A stretch of DNA of 64,000 bases from Coptis chinensis (lineage: Eukaryota; Streptophyta; Magnoliopsida; Ranunculales; Ranunculaceae): positions 105,793,501-105,857,500 of the forward strand of contig CM027378.1 in the NCBI GenBank assembly GCA_015680905.1, written 5' to 3'. The position numbers were made by a program, and so were the translations under genes. The stretch's first letter is position 1, and the number at the start of each line of letters is the position of its first letter. The notes below the pieces were generated by a model. The model worked only from the letters and a program-made list of their open reading frames with translations, searched no databases and was not told the DNA's origin. Positions 23,011-33,180 of the stretch are shown here, piece after piece.

Positions 23011-24080
23011 TCACCGGTAAGGATTATTCACGCTCCAAAGGAGCTTCTAGTTCCAATAAACTATCACAATAGAACCAATCATTCTCGCCTACAGATGAAT
23101 TCACCGGTAGACATCCAGAGCGGTTGTTGCATAGATCTTTGATGGAAGAAATGACAAGCGTAGATTGTTCAAAACACTAGAGCTATTGAAAATATCGGAT
23201 ATCATGCCTTGTGAGGTTTCTAGTAAACCAAGGTCACCGTGAAGGGTGGTGGTCATTCTTTGAGAGAGAGATGGTAAGAAGGCAGCGACAAATGGTGAGG
23301 TCTTAAGAATTTGAGGTTAGAAGGACATACAAATGTATATATTACTTGTGGTGTGTATATATGGATAGTGCTTTCGATGGCATGTAAAACCTTATAATAG
23401 TGATCCTACTACTTGTATGATCTAGCTTGAGGTAGTAATTACTTGTGCATGGTCGAGGTAATAATCCTACTACTTCATGCTCGTAACAATAAGGAATACA
23501 ACTCCTTCGTAACGCCAACGCTTCTAAAACAAAGATACTATGATGGGATAGTGAAAAGCTGAAATGCAGTCTGCATTTTGACTGCTCCAAACCCATAGGA
23601 TGTCTCGATCAAGTGATCTATGCCGGTATGTGGGAAAGTTACTTATAAACCGATTATTATATTCTCGATAGTTATCAGTCCTTACAAAACTAGTTACTAA
23701 GTAAAACGTGGATGAAGCTTCGGGATATTGCATAACGGCGGAGATTGCCAGTCTATTCGTGTCATTAATTTGGTTCGCTCCCACCACTACCATAGTACCA
23801 TGTACTACAAGAAGAATCAACTTAAACTTACAAAACTTATACTGAAGGATTTCATTGAAAAGTTTATGTGACAATCATAACAATCAAAATGAAAGGTCAT
23901 TCTAAATTCAAGTTCTCAACAAAAGAATCAAATAATCATACAAGACCATTATTAACTCTTACACATGGTCATCATCTTGCCCTGAAAACAAATCCTTACT
24001 GATTCATGAGGTTTCTAGATTTGGTGTTGGATTTGACATATGTGGTAGTATTTATACTTGATTCATGTGTTTTTATTGGG
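23011..24080. other. MULE 2 interior, unrecognised
   Basis: A minus-strand frame at 23874-23524 (116 codons; includes AISAVMQYPEASSTFYLVTS) looks more protein-like than its neighbours but matches no family I know. It may be another captured fragment. The rest has no recognisable gene. Confidence 0.3.
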
Positions 24081-24089
24081 GGGTAATTA

Positions 24090-24312
24090 GGCAAATGGTG
24101 GTGGCGGAAGATGGTGAACATGAGGAAGCAAGTGGAGAGGTTAGTTTTTCTGTCAGACCTTAATAAAGCAGTTTGATTTAACTTTGCTTGACTGATCTGT
24201 TTATTCAATTTTTTTGTTTTGCAGGAAGGAGATAAAGAACAAAGAGTTAGATATACAACTAAAGTCAGAAAGTTAGATTGGAAATCTCTTTGTAGTCAAA
24301 AAATGTTATGTT
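24090..24312 (+). pseudogene. Possible captured terminal exons, unknown gene
   Basis: Two short coding-like blocks with plausible splice signals: about 24091-24139 (MVVAEDGEHEEASGE, donor AG|GTTAG) and 24226-24314 (acceptor ttttgcag, then EGDKEQRVRYTTKVRKLDWK, stop TAG at 24312-24314). It resembles the 3' end of a host gene. The family is not recognised. Confidence 0.3.
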
Positions 24313-24829
24313 AGGACTCTTTTGTAAGTGCAAGTTGTTGATATGTAGCAACTTAGCTTTATGTTCAGTAATTCAGACAATGTATTTCACATGGTGTCAC
24401 ATTGTTGAAATATGAAATGATAGTGATCTTGCTTTGGACTTGTCATTCTTTTCATGTTCACCTAAGATCCTAGGGTTTCATGTATTTCATGTCACATTGC
24501 CTTTGGTTATGTTTCTGCTATTAGCAGGCATTGATTTTAATAGGACGTCTGCTGTCAGTGGAGTAAACAGTTATACTACTTACCAGGGTTGCGCGTATGT
24601 GCTTTGCTTAGATCTCAGTTTATATCCATTCAATGGCTCTTCTTGTGCTCTCCGACAATTTGCGCATTTTAATTTGTCACAGCGAAGTATCTCTATTAAT
24701 AATCTAATGCAGAACACAAAAATCCCAATGTTATCAACAAAAATCCCAATGTTATTTACCAAAACACAAAAATCTAATGCAGTACGCAATGTTTTTGCCA
24801 AAACACAAAAGATCTGTTTTTTTGCCTCT

Positions 24830-25810
24830 TGAACGGTGTGGCCATATCGTTTGGATTTGAACTTGCAAAAAAAATGGCGTGTCTGTTTGGACTTTGTCCC
24901 AAACGGCATGGCCACACCGTTTGGACTTAGTCCCAAATGACATGGCTACACCGTTTGGCCTTAGTACCAAACGGTGTGGCCATGCCGTTTGGCCTTAGTA
25001 CCAAACGGTGTAGCCATGCCGTTTGGGGAAAAAAACAAATAATAATACGCCGTTTGGACTTTGAACTTGCAAAAAATGGGCGGTTCTGTTTGGAATTTGT
25101 CCCCAAACGGCATGGCCACACCGTTTGGACTTAGTCCCAAACGGCATGGCCACACCGTTTTGGTACTAAGCCGTTTGGTATTAGTACCAAACGGTGTGGC
25201 CATGCCGTTTGGGACAAAGTCCAAACAGACACGCCATTTTTTTGCAAGTTCAAAGTCCAAACGGCGTGGCCACACCGTTTGGCCTTAGTCTCAAGCGGTG
25301 TGGCCATGCCGTTTGGAACTAAGTCCAACGGTGTGGCCATATCCTTTGGATTTGAACTTGAAAAAAAAAATGGTGTGTCTGTTTGGACTTTGTCCCAAAC
25401 GGCATGGTTACACACCGTTTGGCTTTTTAGTCCCAAACGGCATGGCCACACCGTTTGGTACTAAGGCCAAACGGTGTGGCCATGCCGCTTTTGGGGACAA
25501 AGTCCAAAACGCATTACACCGCTTTTTTCGATCCAAGTTCAAATCCAAAGGATATGGCCACACCGTTTGACTTAGTTCCAAACGCATGGCATTCACACCG
25601 TTTGGGACTAAGTCCAAACGGTGTGGCCATATCGTTTGGACTTTGAAGTTGAAAAAAATGGTGTGTCTGTTTGGACTTAGTCCCAAACGGCATGGCCATA
25701 CCGTTTGGCCTTAGTACCAAACGGTGTGGCCACACCGTTTGGGACTAAGTCCAAACAGACACACCATTTTTTTTATCCAAGTTCAAATCCAAACGATATG
25801 GCCGTACTAA
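24830..25810. repeat. Large palindrome-rich array in MULE 2
   Basis: Dozens of copies of a unit around ccaaacggtgtggccatgcc and its complement alternate over about 1 kb, so the tract can fold on itself many times. A longer module (gaacttgcaaaaaa, then cgtgtctgtttggactttg) near 24857-24925 recurs inverted near 25205-25262, and variants occur at 25350 and 25650-25790. Open frames of about 60-106 codons on both strands here are artefacts of the repeats. Confidence 0.88.
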
Positions 25811-26002
25811 GTCCATATAATTGATGTTGATGTTTTGGCAATTTATCAGTTTGGTTTGTTTGTGTTGATGTTGATTGATGATCATATGAGTTGAGGTAAA
25901 TTTGTTGTTGACAAAGCTGGCATTATTATCTTGGTGGTATAGTATCTGCATCAATACATCATATCAACTTACGGAACAAAAATTAAGGTGATGATCTCAA
26001 AA

Positions 26003-26089
26003 TGAGTTGGTTTTATATTGGCATGGCATCAGGATATTTTGTGGGGGCTTTGGGAGTTTTCAGTGTCTTGCTATTCAAGAAAAGCTAGA
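26003..26089 (+). pseudogene. Captured C-terminus of an LRR receptor-like protein
   Basis: Reads [18 protein letters not shown] then [11 protein letters not shown] and a TAG. This matches the juxtamembrane and single transmembrane helix at the C-terminus of plant LRR receptor-like proteins, which normally continues WR plus a short cytoplasmic tail; here Trp has become TAG. Only this tail is present, with no leucine-rich repeats, so it is a captured fragment within MULE 2. Confidence 0.6.
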
Positions 26090-26500
26090 GGTATTCCGGT
26101 GGTAGATACCATCCATCTCCAATCACTCCATTTGGGTAGCAATGATGATATGTCATGGCAAGGTGAAATTTCATGGACCTTTGAACCGATGGGGTGGCAA
26201 GATGGTCGTAATGATCTGGGTGTAGCGCTTAGTCCATGGGCGACTTCTTCGACTCCATTGGGTAGTCGATGAGGTCTTTCGGCGCTCGCTAATGATTTCT
26301 CTCTCACAATCCCAATGGTTACAACCGTTGTGCTAATCCTTCTTATTAAACTTCTTTTTTTGGTGGTGTGACTTATGGTGGAAGAATTGAGCTTCAAAGC
26401 TTTGTCGCTAGTCATAAGAAGTCTCCAAGATTTGTAACAATGGGAGCTATAAAGGAGAGTGACGGTGATGGTCGTAGAGTTTCTTTAGCTGAAGAATGAG
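26090..26500 (+). pseudogene. Captured fragment of an unidentified host gene
   Basis: Broken plus-strand frames keep clear protein texture: [11 protein letters not shown], then [32 protein letters not shown], and after indels YGGRIELQSFVASHKKSP and MGAIKESDGDGRRVSLAEE. The family is not recognised with certainty. It abuts the receptor-like-protein tail directly, so the two were probably joined inside the element. Confidence 0.45.
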
Positions 26501-26906
26501 ATCCTCTATTAGAGTCCAAATTCAATCGTTATGTCAAATAGAATCAAAGATGAATCCAGGGGAAAAATATAGGGAGTTGTATACACCACCTAAACTCTCA
26601 TTGACATTAGCATGAAGCCTAATCCAAATGAAAATGGCGAAAAATACAACAAATCAACACATACACTATAAAGAGGTTCAAAAAGAGCAAAACATAAAAT
26701 TCATCGAAAGCATTAAAACAAGACAAATCACTTGAGAGAAACATTCGAACTCAACAAACATGCCCCCAAAATTATTAAATCAGCCTCACTCAACTACGCA
26801 GGAAAAAGATCTAAACATTAAGCCTTAAAGACGGACTTTATCTCCAAATTTTTCCCTCAGATCTACTCATAAAATCGCAATACTAAAACACAAAACTTCA
26901 TCAAGA

Positions 26907-27592
26907 TTACTTGTAATCCTTGACATGAAGGCCTTCAAGCACCATCTCCACAATGCATCACCCTTGTAGGTACCAAGGGTGGCCTCCGAGTTTGCCTTAC
27001 ACCTTGCGCGAGGAAGGCTGCTGCGCTTCTTCCACATTTTCCACTTTTCCGCACCATGCCTTGAGAGTACTCTTTGGAGAGCACGCCCAAAGGAGAATGA
27101 GAGTGACCATGGCTTCTTTCCTTTGAGCTGGTTCATTGCATTAAGGTTAATTGTGGCTCGCTCTTCATTACGTCACCGACAAGAACACCCTTTGCGAGAA
27201 CGGTGGGGGCATTGTTTCTGCAAGGCACACATTGTGTATTCGGGAATGACCTCCGGGCTACCTTATTGGCATCGAGAACCAGAGTCACCATGTTGGGCTT
27301 CAATAGAGTTCCCTTGAGCGTAACCTTGTGGTCATTCAATGCCTTTGTAGGCAGCAAGTACTTTCACTTCATCACAAGACAACGGTCAATGTCATGAGAT
27401 CCATCAACCAAGATCTCTCGGCTCAACGATTGAACGAAACCATTTTCTTGACGGATGATGGCATACCGGCCAAACCATTAGCATTCTCATTAATTGATCT
27501 TTGGATAGACGCTTCCTAATTGTTCCAAGAGACTCATCAAGAAGAAGGATACCCCTTCCAGGGGTGTACATTGGCAATGAGTTCATCTACAA
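26907..27592 (-). pseudogene. Captured fructose-bisphosphate aldolase fragment
   Basis: Class I aldolase cleaves and forms fructose-1,6-bisphosphate in glycolysis. From an acceptor-like ttgtag, the minus strand begins DELIAN, then TPGRGILLLDESLGTIRKRLS. It then jumps to [10 protein letters not shown], omitting about 150 residues of the family. It continues through ALNDHKVTLKGTLLKPNMV (Schiff-base Lys retained), [35 protein letters not shown] and LHVKDYK, and stops at 26909-26907. Several frameshifts occur. No introns are seen in the retained part. It lies entirely inside MULE 2, antisense to the other captured pieces. Confidence 0.85.
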
Positions 27593-27602
27593 GGTTAGAA
27601 AA

Positions 27603-28454
27603 AGGAGGATTATTAAAAATTCAAAGACACAAATTAATGGATATATAATCATAGCCTAAAACCTTAAAAAGTAAATAAATATTTACAAGTGATTGATTAG
27701 AAACAAACATAAATCACGATTAGCAAACAAAATAAACACCGCATCATTTCTTCTATGGATAAATTGGAGAAAAATAAAACAAATCAAGCCAAACAAGAGC
27801 TTGCGTAAGCAAAAGAAAAGACATTCAACCTACACCCGGAAGCCACTAATAACAACTTAAAAAGGGCTATCTGAAAATTTGCACATATTCAAGTTTGCAA
27901 ATTTCCATTTTATATTAGTAACAATAAATAAAATGTGGACTGACTATGGAAATAACAATCGATAAAGATGGTCAAATCAAACGGCTGCAAATGAACTCTC
28001 ACAATAATCACTTAGAATTTCACATTCTTCCAACTACTACTAACATATTAAGCAGGTTTACAAAATATCTAAATCAATATAAATTTAATATCTTGAACAT
28101 TTTACAACGGATCTAAATAAAAAATAAAATAAAAACATTAGATCTTACCATAGAGCAGATATTGATTTCAATTTTAGGTTTCCATTTTCCATTTTCGGCC
28201 GGGGTTTGGTTTCGATTTTCAATTTTCTATGGGCGATTTGGAGATCGTTTTTTAGCTTTTAGATCCAAATTTTTGTGAGGAGGAGTGAGCTTGAGTGAGT
28301 GAGGAGAAGAAGATGGGGGAGAGAGATCCAAATTTTTTGGAGAAGAAGGGTTGGGGTGGGAGAAGAAGTCGACCAAACTTTTGGATTTGAGATTTTTTAT
28401 GCGAAATGACCGATATACCCCCATTTGTTTTTGTATTGGGCCAAAGATTTTTAG
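27603..28454. other. MULE 2 right subterminal region
   Basis: AT-rich sequence, then a purine-rich leader-like stretch near 28200-28420 that borders the right inverted repeat (28455-28548). No gene supported. Confidence 0.4.
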
Positions 28455-28861
28455 CTTTTAGATCCTTTGAGATCAGGATGTAATCCAACGGTTCAAGAGG
28501 AGTATGAGATAAGAGTGTCACTATAAGAGTGGCACTCTAGACAAACCGCTATATAAAATAGACAACTATATGTTAAAAATTCATAAATTAATCGGAAATC
28601 GGATCGGATCGGATTTTGAAAACATATCCAATTCCGATCTAATAATTTTTCGAAAAAATTGAATATCGAAATTTCAGATATTGAAACACAAATATCATTG
28701 CCAAATTCGAAAAAATATCATATCGGAATTCGGAAAATTCGAGTTTTCGGGAAAAAGTGGCACCCATACATCTAGGAGTACAGGACACATGCTACAGAAA
28801 GAGCCCTCTGGTTCCTGAGATTAGAAAAGATGTTTAGTTCAACTGTTCAAGTACGACGTAC

Positions 28862-29723
28862 CCAACAGAGTCTTGCCTAGGAGAGATTGGGATCACGCCA
28901 GATCTGCTAGTAAGTCCAATTGTAGGCTTGATTCCCACTACTGAATTAGAATCGGAAGGGCACAGAATCGATCCATCTGTTTCTGTTCCCAATGACACCG
29001 CCGCCATATTTGCTGCCACTGAAATGGCAGACCCACTGCTTGAGCCACATCGGTCAGCTGATAGAACATAGGGATTCTGCAAAGCCACCATAAGAGAAAA
29101 ATTATACAAAATAGACACACAAAAATTAGTGTTTCGCACACAAGCGAGCGCGCCAGACACAAAAATGTTCATAGTAAAGTGCGAGTTACCCGTCCTTGGC
29201 CACTTCTACCACACCAACCATTACGTGCACCACCTGATCGAAAATGAGCCCACTCACTAAGACTAGCTTTCCCTAGTATAATAGCCCCAGCTTTCCTCAG
29301 TTTCATCACAACACCGGCATCTCGAGGCACAATCGATCCCAACAACGCAAACGACCCAGCTGTTGTATTGAGTTTGTCTTTAGTTGCAATGTTGTCCTTA
29401 AGCAGAATGGGAATACCATGTAACCAATTCAAAGTCCCAGAGGCCTTAACTTTCCTCTCTTTATCAGCCTTATCTGCAAGGAATTGCACATCAGGATTCA
29501 CTTCAATCACACCGCGAAGGAGTGAGTTGAGTTTACGAATTTGGCCAAGGTAGAACTCGACTAATTGTCTAGAAGTGAGTTTTTCGTCTTTGAACTAGAT
29601 TTGGATGTCACGAATGGTAGCTTCTTTGATCCTAAAATGATGAGTACTTGTGACCGTGGCACTTAGTATCAATAATGATGTTGAAAGAAAAAGAAAATTG
29701 GAACTCGAGTAAGAGAAAGCCAT
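28862..29723 (-). pseudogene. Amidase copy C, exons 1 and 2
   Basis: Exon 1 (29723-29190) starts with a signal-like MAFSYSSSNFLFLSTS and carries the in-frame TAG, then LHGIPILLKDN and AGAIILGKASLSEWAHFRS. A 113-nt intron follows, then exon 2 (29076-28862) with CGSSSGSAISVAANM and GTETDGSILCPS. Exon 2 ends at a GG|GTACGT donor whose acceptor lies 8.3 kb away at 20580. Confidence 0.85.
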
Positions 29724-30259
29724 TGTTGGTTTTTTTTTGTTCGATTAAGTGCGACTAGTGAAACTATGGAAGCATGGTTGAATAAAAAGCAGCAACAAGA
29801 TTTGGTGATTGATCCAAGAGACCAATTACTGGAGCTAGCTAGTAGCCAGTACAAACTGTGTCTGGACGTCTGGTTTATGCATTTTTACCTTAAACTAGTG
29901 GGAACGCACGAGCCTTTTCTGAGTAAAGTGGCGCATCACTATATGTGGTGGTCTTATCCTTTCCAAAAGAAAAAATTACCAATTATCACTTGCCATGGAC
30001 CAGCAATTATGTTCACAAATTTCGCACTTCATTCTGCACTGTGTTCATGAGATCGTAGATAAAAAAATATCCAAAAAGGAATATGGCAATGTCTAGTGTC
30101 TTCTTTGGTCATCTTTTTGCATGTGGCTGTAACAAGAATGTCATCTAATTTATCGAAAAAGAGAAAAAAGAAACGAAACCGAAAAAGGTGTCATGAGCAT
30201 TGGATTCTCAGTTGATTTATTTAAAATTAATATATTTAATTGATCGAATTATCGTCAGA
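29724..30259. other. Intergenic, upstream of amidase copy C
   Basis: Upstream flank of copy C. A 94-codon plus-strand frame at 29766-30050 has no domain and is not called. Confidence 0.4.
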
Positions 30260-30333
30260 GGTTTCGTGGTGTAGTTGGTTATCACGTCAGTCTAACACAC
30301 TGAAGGTCTCCGGTTCAAGTCCGGGCGAAGCCA
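30260..30333 (+). tRNA. tRNA-Val (anticodon AAC)
   Basis: A 74-nt cloverleaf. Acceptor GGTTTCG pairs with CGAAGCC (one G-T wobble), D-arm TGTAGTTGGTTATCAC, anticodon loop CTAACAC with AAC reading Val, T-arm CCGGTTCAAGTCCGG with the box-B TTCAAGT, discriminator A. No intron. A run of nine T at 30342-30350 is the likely Pol III terminator. Family and sequence match plant nuclear tRNA-Val. Confidence 0.95.
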
Positions 30334-30341
30334 TTTGGTTT

Positions 30342-30350
30342 TTTTTTCCT
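30342..30350 (+). terminator. Pol III T-run of tRNA-Val
   Basis: Uninterrupted T tract nine bases after the tRNA 3' end, the standard RNA polymerase III stop signal. Confidence 0.8.
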
Positions 30351-30597
30351 CCTAAAAAACAGATCATGAACAGGCATAGTTTTTAGGGAATTAATTACTA
30401 ATAAAAGAACATCTTTCAATTCATCATTTGAGTATTTAACACTGCCAAACAAATCAGTTAAGAATTTAACACTGCAAACAAATACATACTTTCTTACAAC
30501 AAATTGACACCACCACAACCAAAAGAAAGACAGGACACTGAGACACGAACGCACCCACAAAGGATCCCCTTATTCACAAAACTAGATAAAAACCCAC

Positions 30598-31548
30598 CTA
30601 AAAGAGAAAACCGAAGTAACCCATCAAACCAACTAAGCAAACCAACCCCATTTCAAGCTTGACCCTTGAACACCCACTATCAAAGGGAGTGTTATCTACA
30701 AGGGGTTGCTGATTACTAACTCCAAAAGGCTGGTTCGATGAAGAGAAAGGCTGGTTTAAACTCTGTTGAGAAAATCCAAGTTGTTGTTGCTGTTGTGGTT
30801 GTGGTGGTTGTGGTTGTGGTTCTGATTCTGGTGCTAGTTCTTGCTCTTGTGGCGGTTGCTGTTGGGGAATGCCGAATGGTAGTTGTTGTCCTTGGTTATT
30901 TACTTGTTGTACTTGGTTATTTACCTGTTGGCCAAAGGGACCTTTTTGCCCATGAATAGGAGAACCAAATGGAGGATGAGCTGGTGACAATCCAGGTGCT
31001 CCTATAGACCCACAGTTTTGGTTAACAATCGGATTGTCACTTGCCTTCCATTTAAGTTCACCTTCTTTGTCCATTATCCGCATGTCACCAGTATCTATCA
31101 AGACTAATGTCTCCAAATGAGCATCGTCGTCCTCAACATCCGTATCCCATGCAGAATTGCTTCCGTCGTATATCTCAAGACCTGCATCAGAAAACACTAG
31201 AGTGCATGTGTTGACATTACTTACTACAGTGCACTCTGATTCCCATACACTTATGCCCGAATCCTGAACTTGAACATAGCAGAAATCCGTCCCAAAGCCC
31301 CCCGCACCTGGAGAGGTCTCACGACGTAGGAGGAACACGGCGTATTTTCCTGAAGGAGAGGTGAGGAATAATTGGGAAGAACCTGTTGGTGTGCTTTCAT
31401 GACTTGGTGGAATGCTTGCAAGGACTTGTTGTTTTGTAATCCTTTGAATTGTTCCTGCAGGACTGAGAGCCTGGACAAGAAGAGCATAAGAAGAAAAGAA
31501 GAGAAGTGAAAGGACCAGACTTGTTTTTTGGACGTTGTAGCTCTCCAT
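30598..31548 (-). CDS. Secreted, probably GPI-anchored bulb-lectin-like protein
   Basis: An intact single-exon ORF of 316 aa. Residues 1-28 form a signal peptide (LVLSLLFFSSYALLVQA). Residues about 30-170 resemble a bulb-type (mannose-binding-like) lectin fold: SGKYAVFLLRR, CYVQVQDSGISVWES, TLVFSDAGLEIYD, LETLVLIDTGDMRIMD, LKWKASD. The QxDxNxVxY sugar-binding motif of true monocot-type lectins is not seen, so sugar binding is doubtful. Residues about 190-290 are Gln/Pro-rich low complexity. The C-terminus has DSGCS followed by a hydrophobic tail with no polar end, as in GPI-anchored proteins, so a cell-surface location is inferred. A TATA box lies about 65 nt upstream of the ATG. Role unknown. 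Confidence 0.85.
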   Translation of the reverse strand: MESYNVQKTSLVLSLLFFSSYALLVQALSPAGTIQRITKQQVLASIPPSHESTPTGSSQLFLTSPSGKYAVFLLRRETSPGAGGFGTDFCYVQVQDSGISVWESECTVVSNVNTCTLVFSDAGLEIYDGSNSAWDTDVEDDDAHLETLVLIDTGDMRIMDKEGELKWKASDNPIVNQNCGSIGAPGLSPAHPPFGSPIHGQKGPFGQQVNNQVQQVNNQGQQLPFGIPQQQPPQEQELAPESEPQPQPPQPQQQQQLGFSQQSLNQPFSSSNQPFGVSNQQPLVDNTPFDSGCSRVKLEMGLVCLVGLMGYFGFLF

Positions 31549-31611
31549 GTCTGAAGATTAATGCAATGGGAAATGGCTACGGAACTGATGGATAGAGAGA
31601 TGTTTGGGAAG

Positions 31612-31621
31612 ATTTATATAG
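31612..31621 (-). promoter_or_regulatory. TATA box of the lectin-like gene
   Basis: Minus strand reads CTATATAAAT, 64-73 nt upstream of the start codon, leaving room for a short leader that contains a CTCTCTATCC pyrimidine patch. Confidence 0.65.
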
Positions 31622-33180
31622 GAAAGTTGGTGCAAGTGTGCAACTGGTTCCAGACTGAAGTAGGAGCAGTTGAAGAAAAAGAACATAAAAGTATTTTGAT
31701 TGCATGACGAAGGGAGCGTATGGCCCCGTTCAGTTTATACTCTAAGCATTCAAGTCCTCCTAAATTCATAGCTAACAGATTATGATTGCAAGTCAAATAT
31801 CATTCTTTTAAGAAATGGGATTAAGAATTAATATGTGATGCATAATGCACTCACAACCTTGACTAATAGTCTAATAATATTGGTTTAATATGGAAATCAC
31901 ACCAGATTACCATGTCGTACAGTCGTTGGTATGAGAGTACCTCACACCATTTAGATGAATGTGACAGTTACCATTCTAGTGTATTAGGCCTAACCGATTC
32001 AATAAGCATGTATACAATTTTAATTAATTGAAAGGTCGCAATTGTGTCAAAACTAATTATTTGATATATTAAGTAGGTATATGTGGTGGGAAAAATAATC
32101 TTCGGTGCTACTAATTAATGATGCTGGAAAGGAAGAAGAAAAGAGAAGATAGTGTTGTACTAGTTTGTATATTGTAAAGTGCAATGCATGGGGCAGATGG
32201 AAACATCAGCTCATTGATGACTGGGCTGCATGCCTGACTGTGCAGTGGTTCCAACTTCCAACACTTGTGATCAGAATTTAGCATTTACTTATACTTCTGA
32301 AATCTCCAGCCAAATTTTGGGTCGTGAAGAAGCATAAAACCTTAAAGCTAATAAAATGCCAATGCTGGAAAGGCATGAGAAATACCCGAGTAAATACTTA
32401 TTACCAAACCCTGTAATTGGGTAAGATGGTGGTTGAAAAACTCGTGAATTGCTAAGAGAAAGGGTACCTAGAAGGACCTCAGCAAAGCATTGGAGGATCT
32501 TATTTTCAGAAACTTAAGGTTAATTTGTTGCACTCTTGCTCAAAGGACTAAGAATGGTGGTGGACTTCATCAACAATTTGCAGCTACCAATTAAATGAAA
32601 AATTACTACCGAGCTGCTGTATCATTCTAAGATCTCATAGCATGGACAACAGAATTCTTCCAGACACTTGGGGCGTAACAATAGAAATCGACCTAAATAT
32701 GCTCCGAACCTTCTGCCAACACTAGGCAGTGCCTTTATTTCCAAGTATTCCAGGGCCAAGAAAGTCAGTGAGCTTTTACCTCAAGAAAGGGCTAATACCG
32801 GTCATCTTTACTTTCATCTCAAATGTTCCATTTCTCACGATTTGCCCTCAAGTTTCAGTACAAAATGGTCGCTCAATTGTTAGGCAAGTATTATATAATA
32901 TAACAATCATTGCTCGCGCCAGTAACAACAAAGGAAGGATGGAAAACTTGTAATGTAGATCTTCTGTGACCTAAGAAAATTCTGTTGACCTTCAGCTCTT
33001 CTGAACAGTCGGCAATGGATTATCAGCACTAGCACCTTTATTCAGAGAGATAGCTCAAACAAAATTTGCAATACATATATTTATACACAGTAAAATTTTC
33101 ATACATGAATATATCTATACAAAAGAACTGAGGAAAAATGAAGCCGAAGACACATCTGGCAATAGGTAACTGAAAGAGTC
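31622..33180. other. Intergenic between lectin-like and PSK SIMULATOR genes
   Basis: Upstream DNA of the lectin-like gene and the 3' flank of the PSK SIMULATOR gene. Short plus-strand frames at 32668-32953 overlap each other and show no domain. Confidence 0.5.

Larger units (their letters stand above)
21883..28548. mobile_element. Pack-MULE-like Mutator element carrying host gene fragments (MULE 2)
   Basis: Exactly 6,666 bp between a perfect 9-bp target duplication (ctatataaa at 21874-21882 and 28549-28557). Terminal inverted repeats of about 95 bp both begin cggtttgtctagagtgccac, followed by tcttatagtgacactcttat, diverging gradually after that. No transposase is visible. Contents: two repeat arrays (22.4-23.0 and 24.8-25.8 kb), an LRR receptor-like-protein tail, an unidentified gene fragment and a fructose-bisphosphate aldolase fragment. 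It is non-autonomous and would need a transposase in trans. It sits in intron 2 of amidase copy C. Confidence 0.88.
12217..29723 (-). pseudogene. Amidase copy C, five exons spread over 17.5 kb by transposons
   Basis: Exons on the minus strand, in order: 29723-29190 (534 nt), 29076-28862 (215 nt), 20580-20338 (243 nt), 13492-13295 (198 nt), 12573-12217 (357 nt). Order, strand, splice phases (0, 2, 2, 0) and the exact sizes of exons 2 and 3 match copy A, so these pieces are one gene. Intron 2 (about 8.3 kb) contains a LINE fragment and a Mutator-like element. Intron 3 (about 6.8 kb) contains another Mutator-like element. It is inactive: TAG at 29597-29595 in exon 1, TAA at 20465-20463 in exon 3, and a frameshift in exon 4 near 13410. 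Catalytic blocks are otherwise recognisable. Ancestral length would be near 510-520 aa. Confidence 0.85.

Noticed and set aside
24434..25954. Many overlapping open frames of 60-132 codons on both strands, containing recurring FGTKSK/LVPNG words
   Set aside because: They are translations of the palindromic repeat array and flanking intron-like DNA, and the same words recur in several frames.
30738..30959. Plus-strand frame with a long valine run
   Set aside because: Antisense shadow of the Gln/Pro-rich codons of the lectin-like gene.
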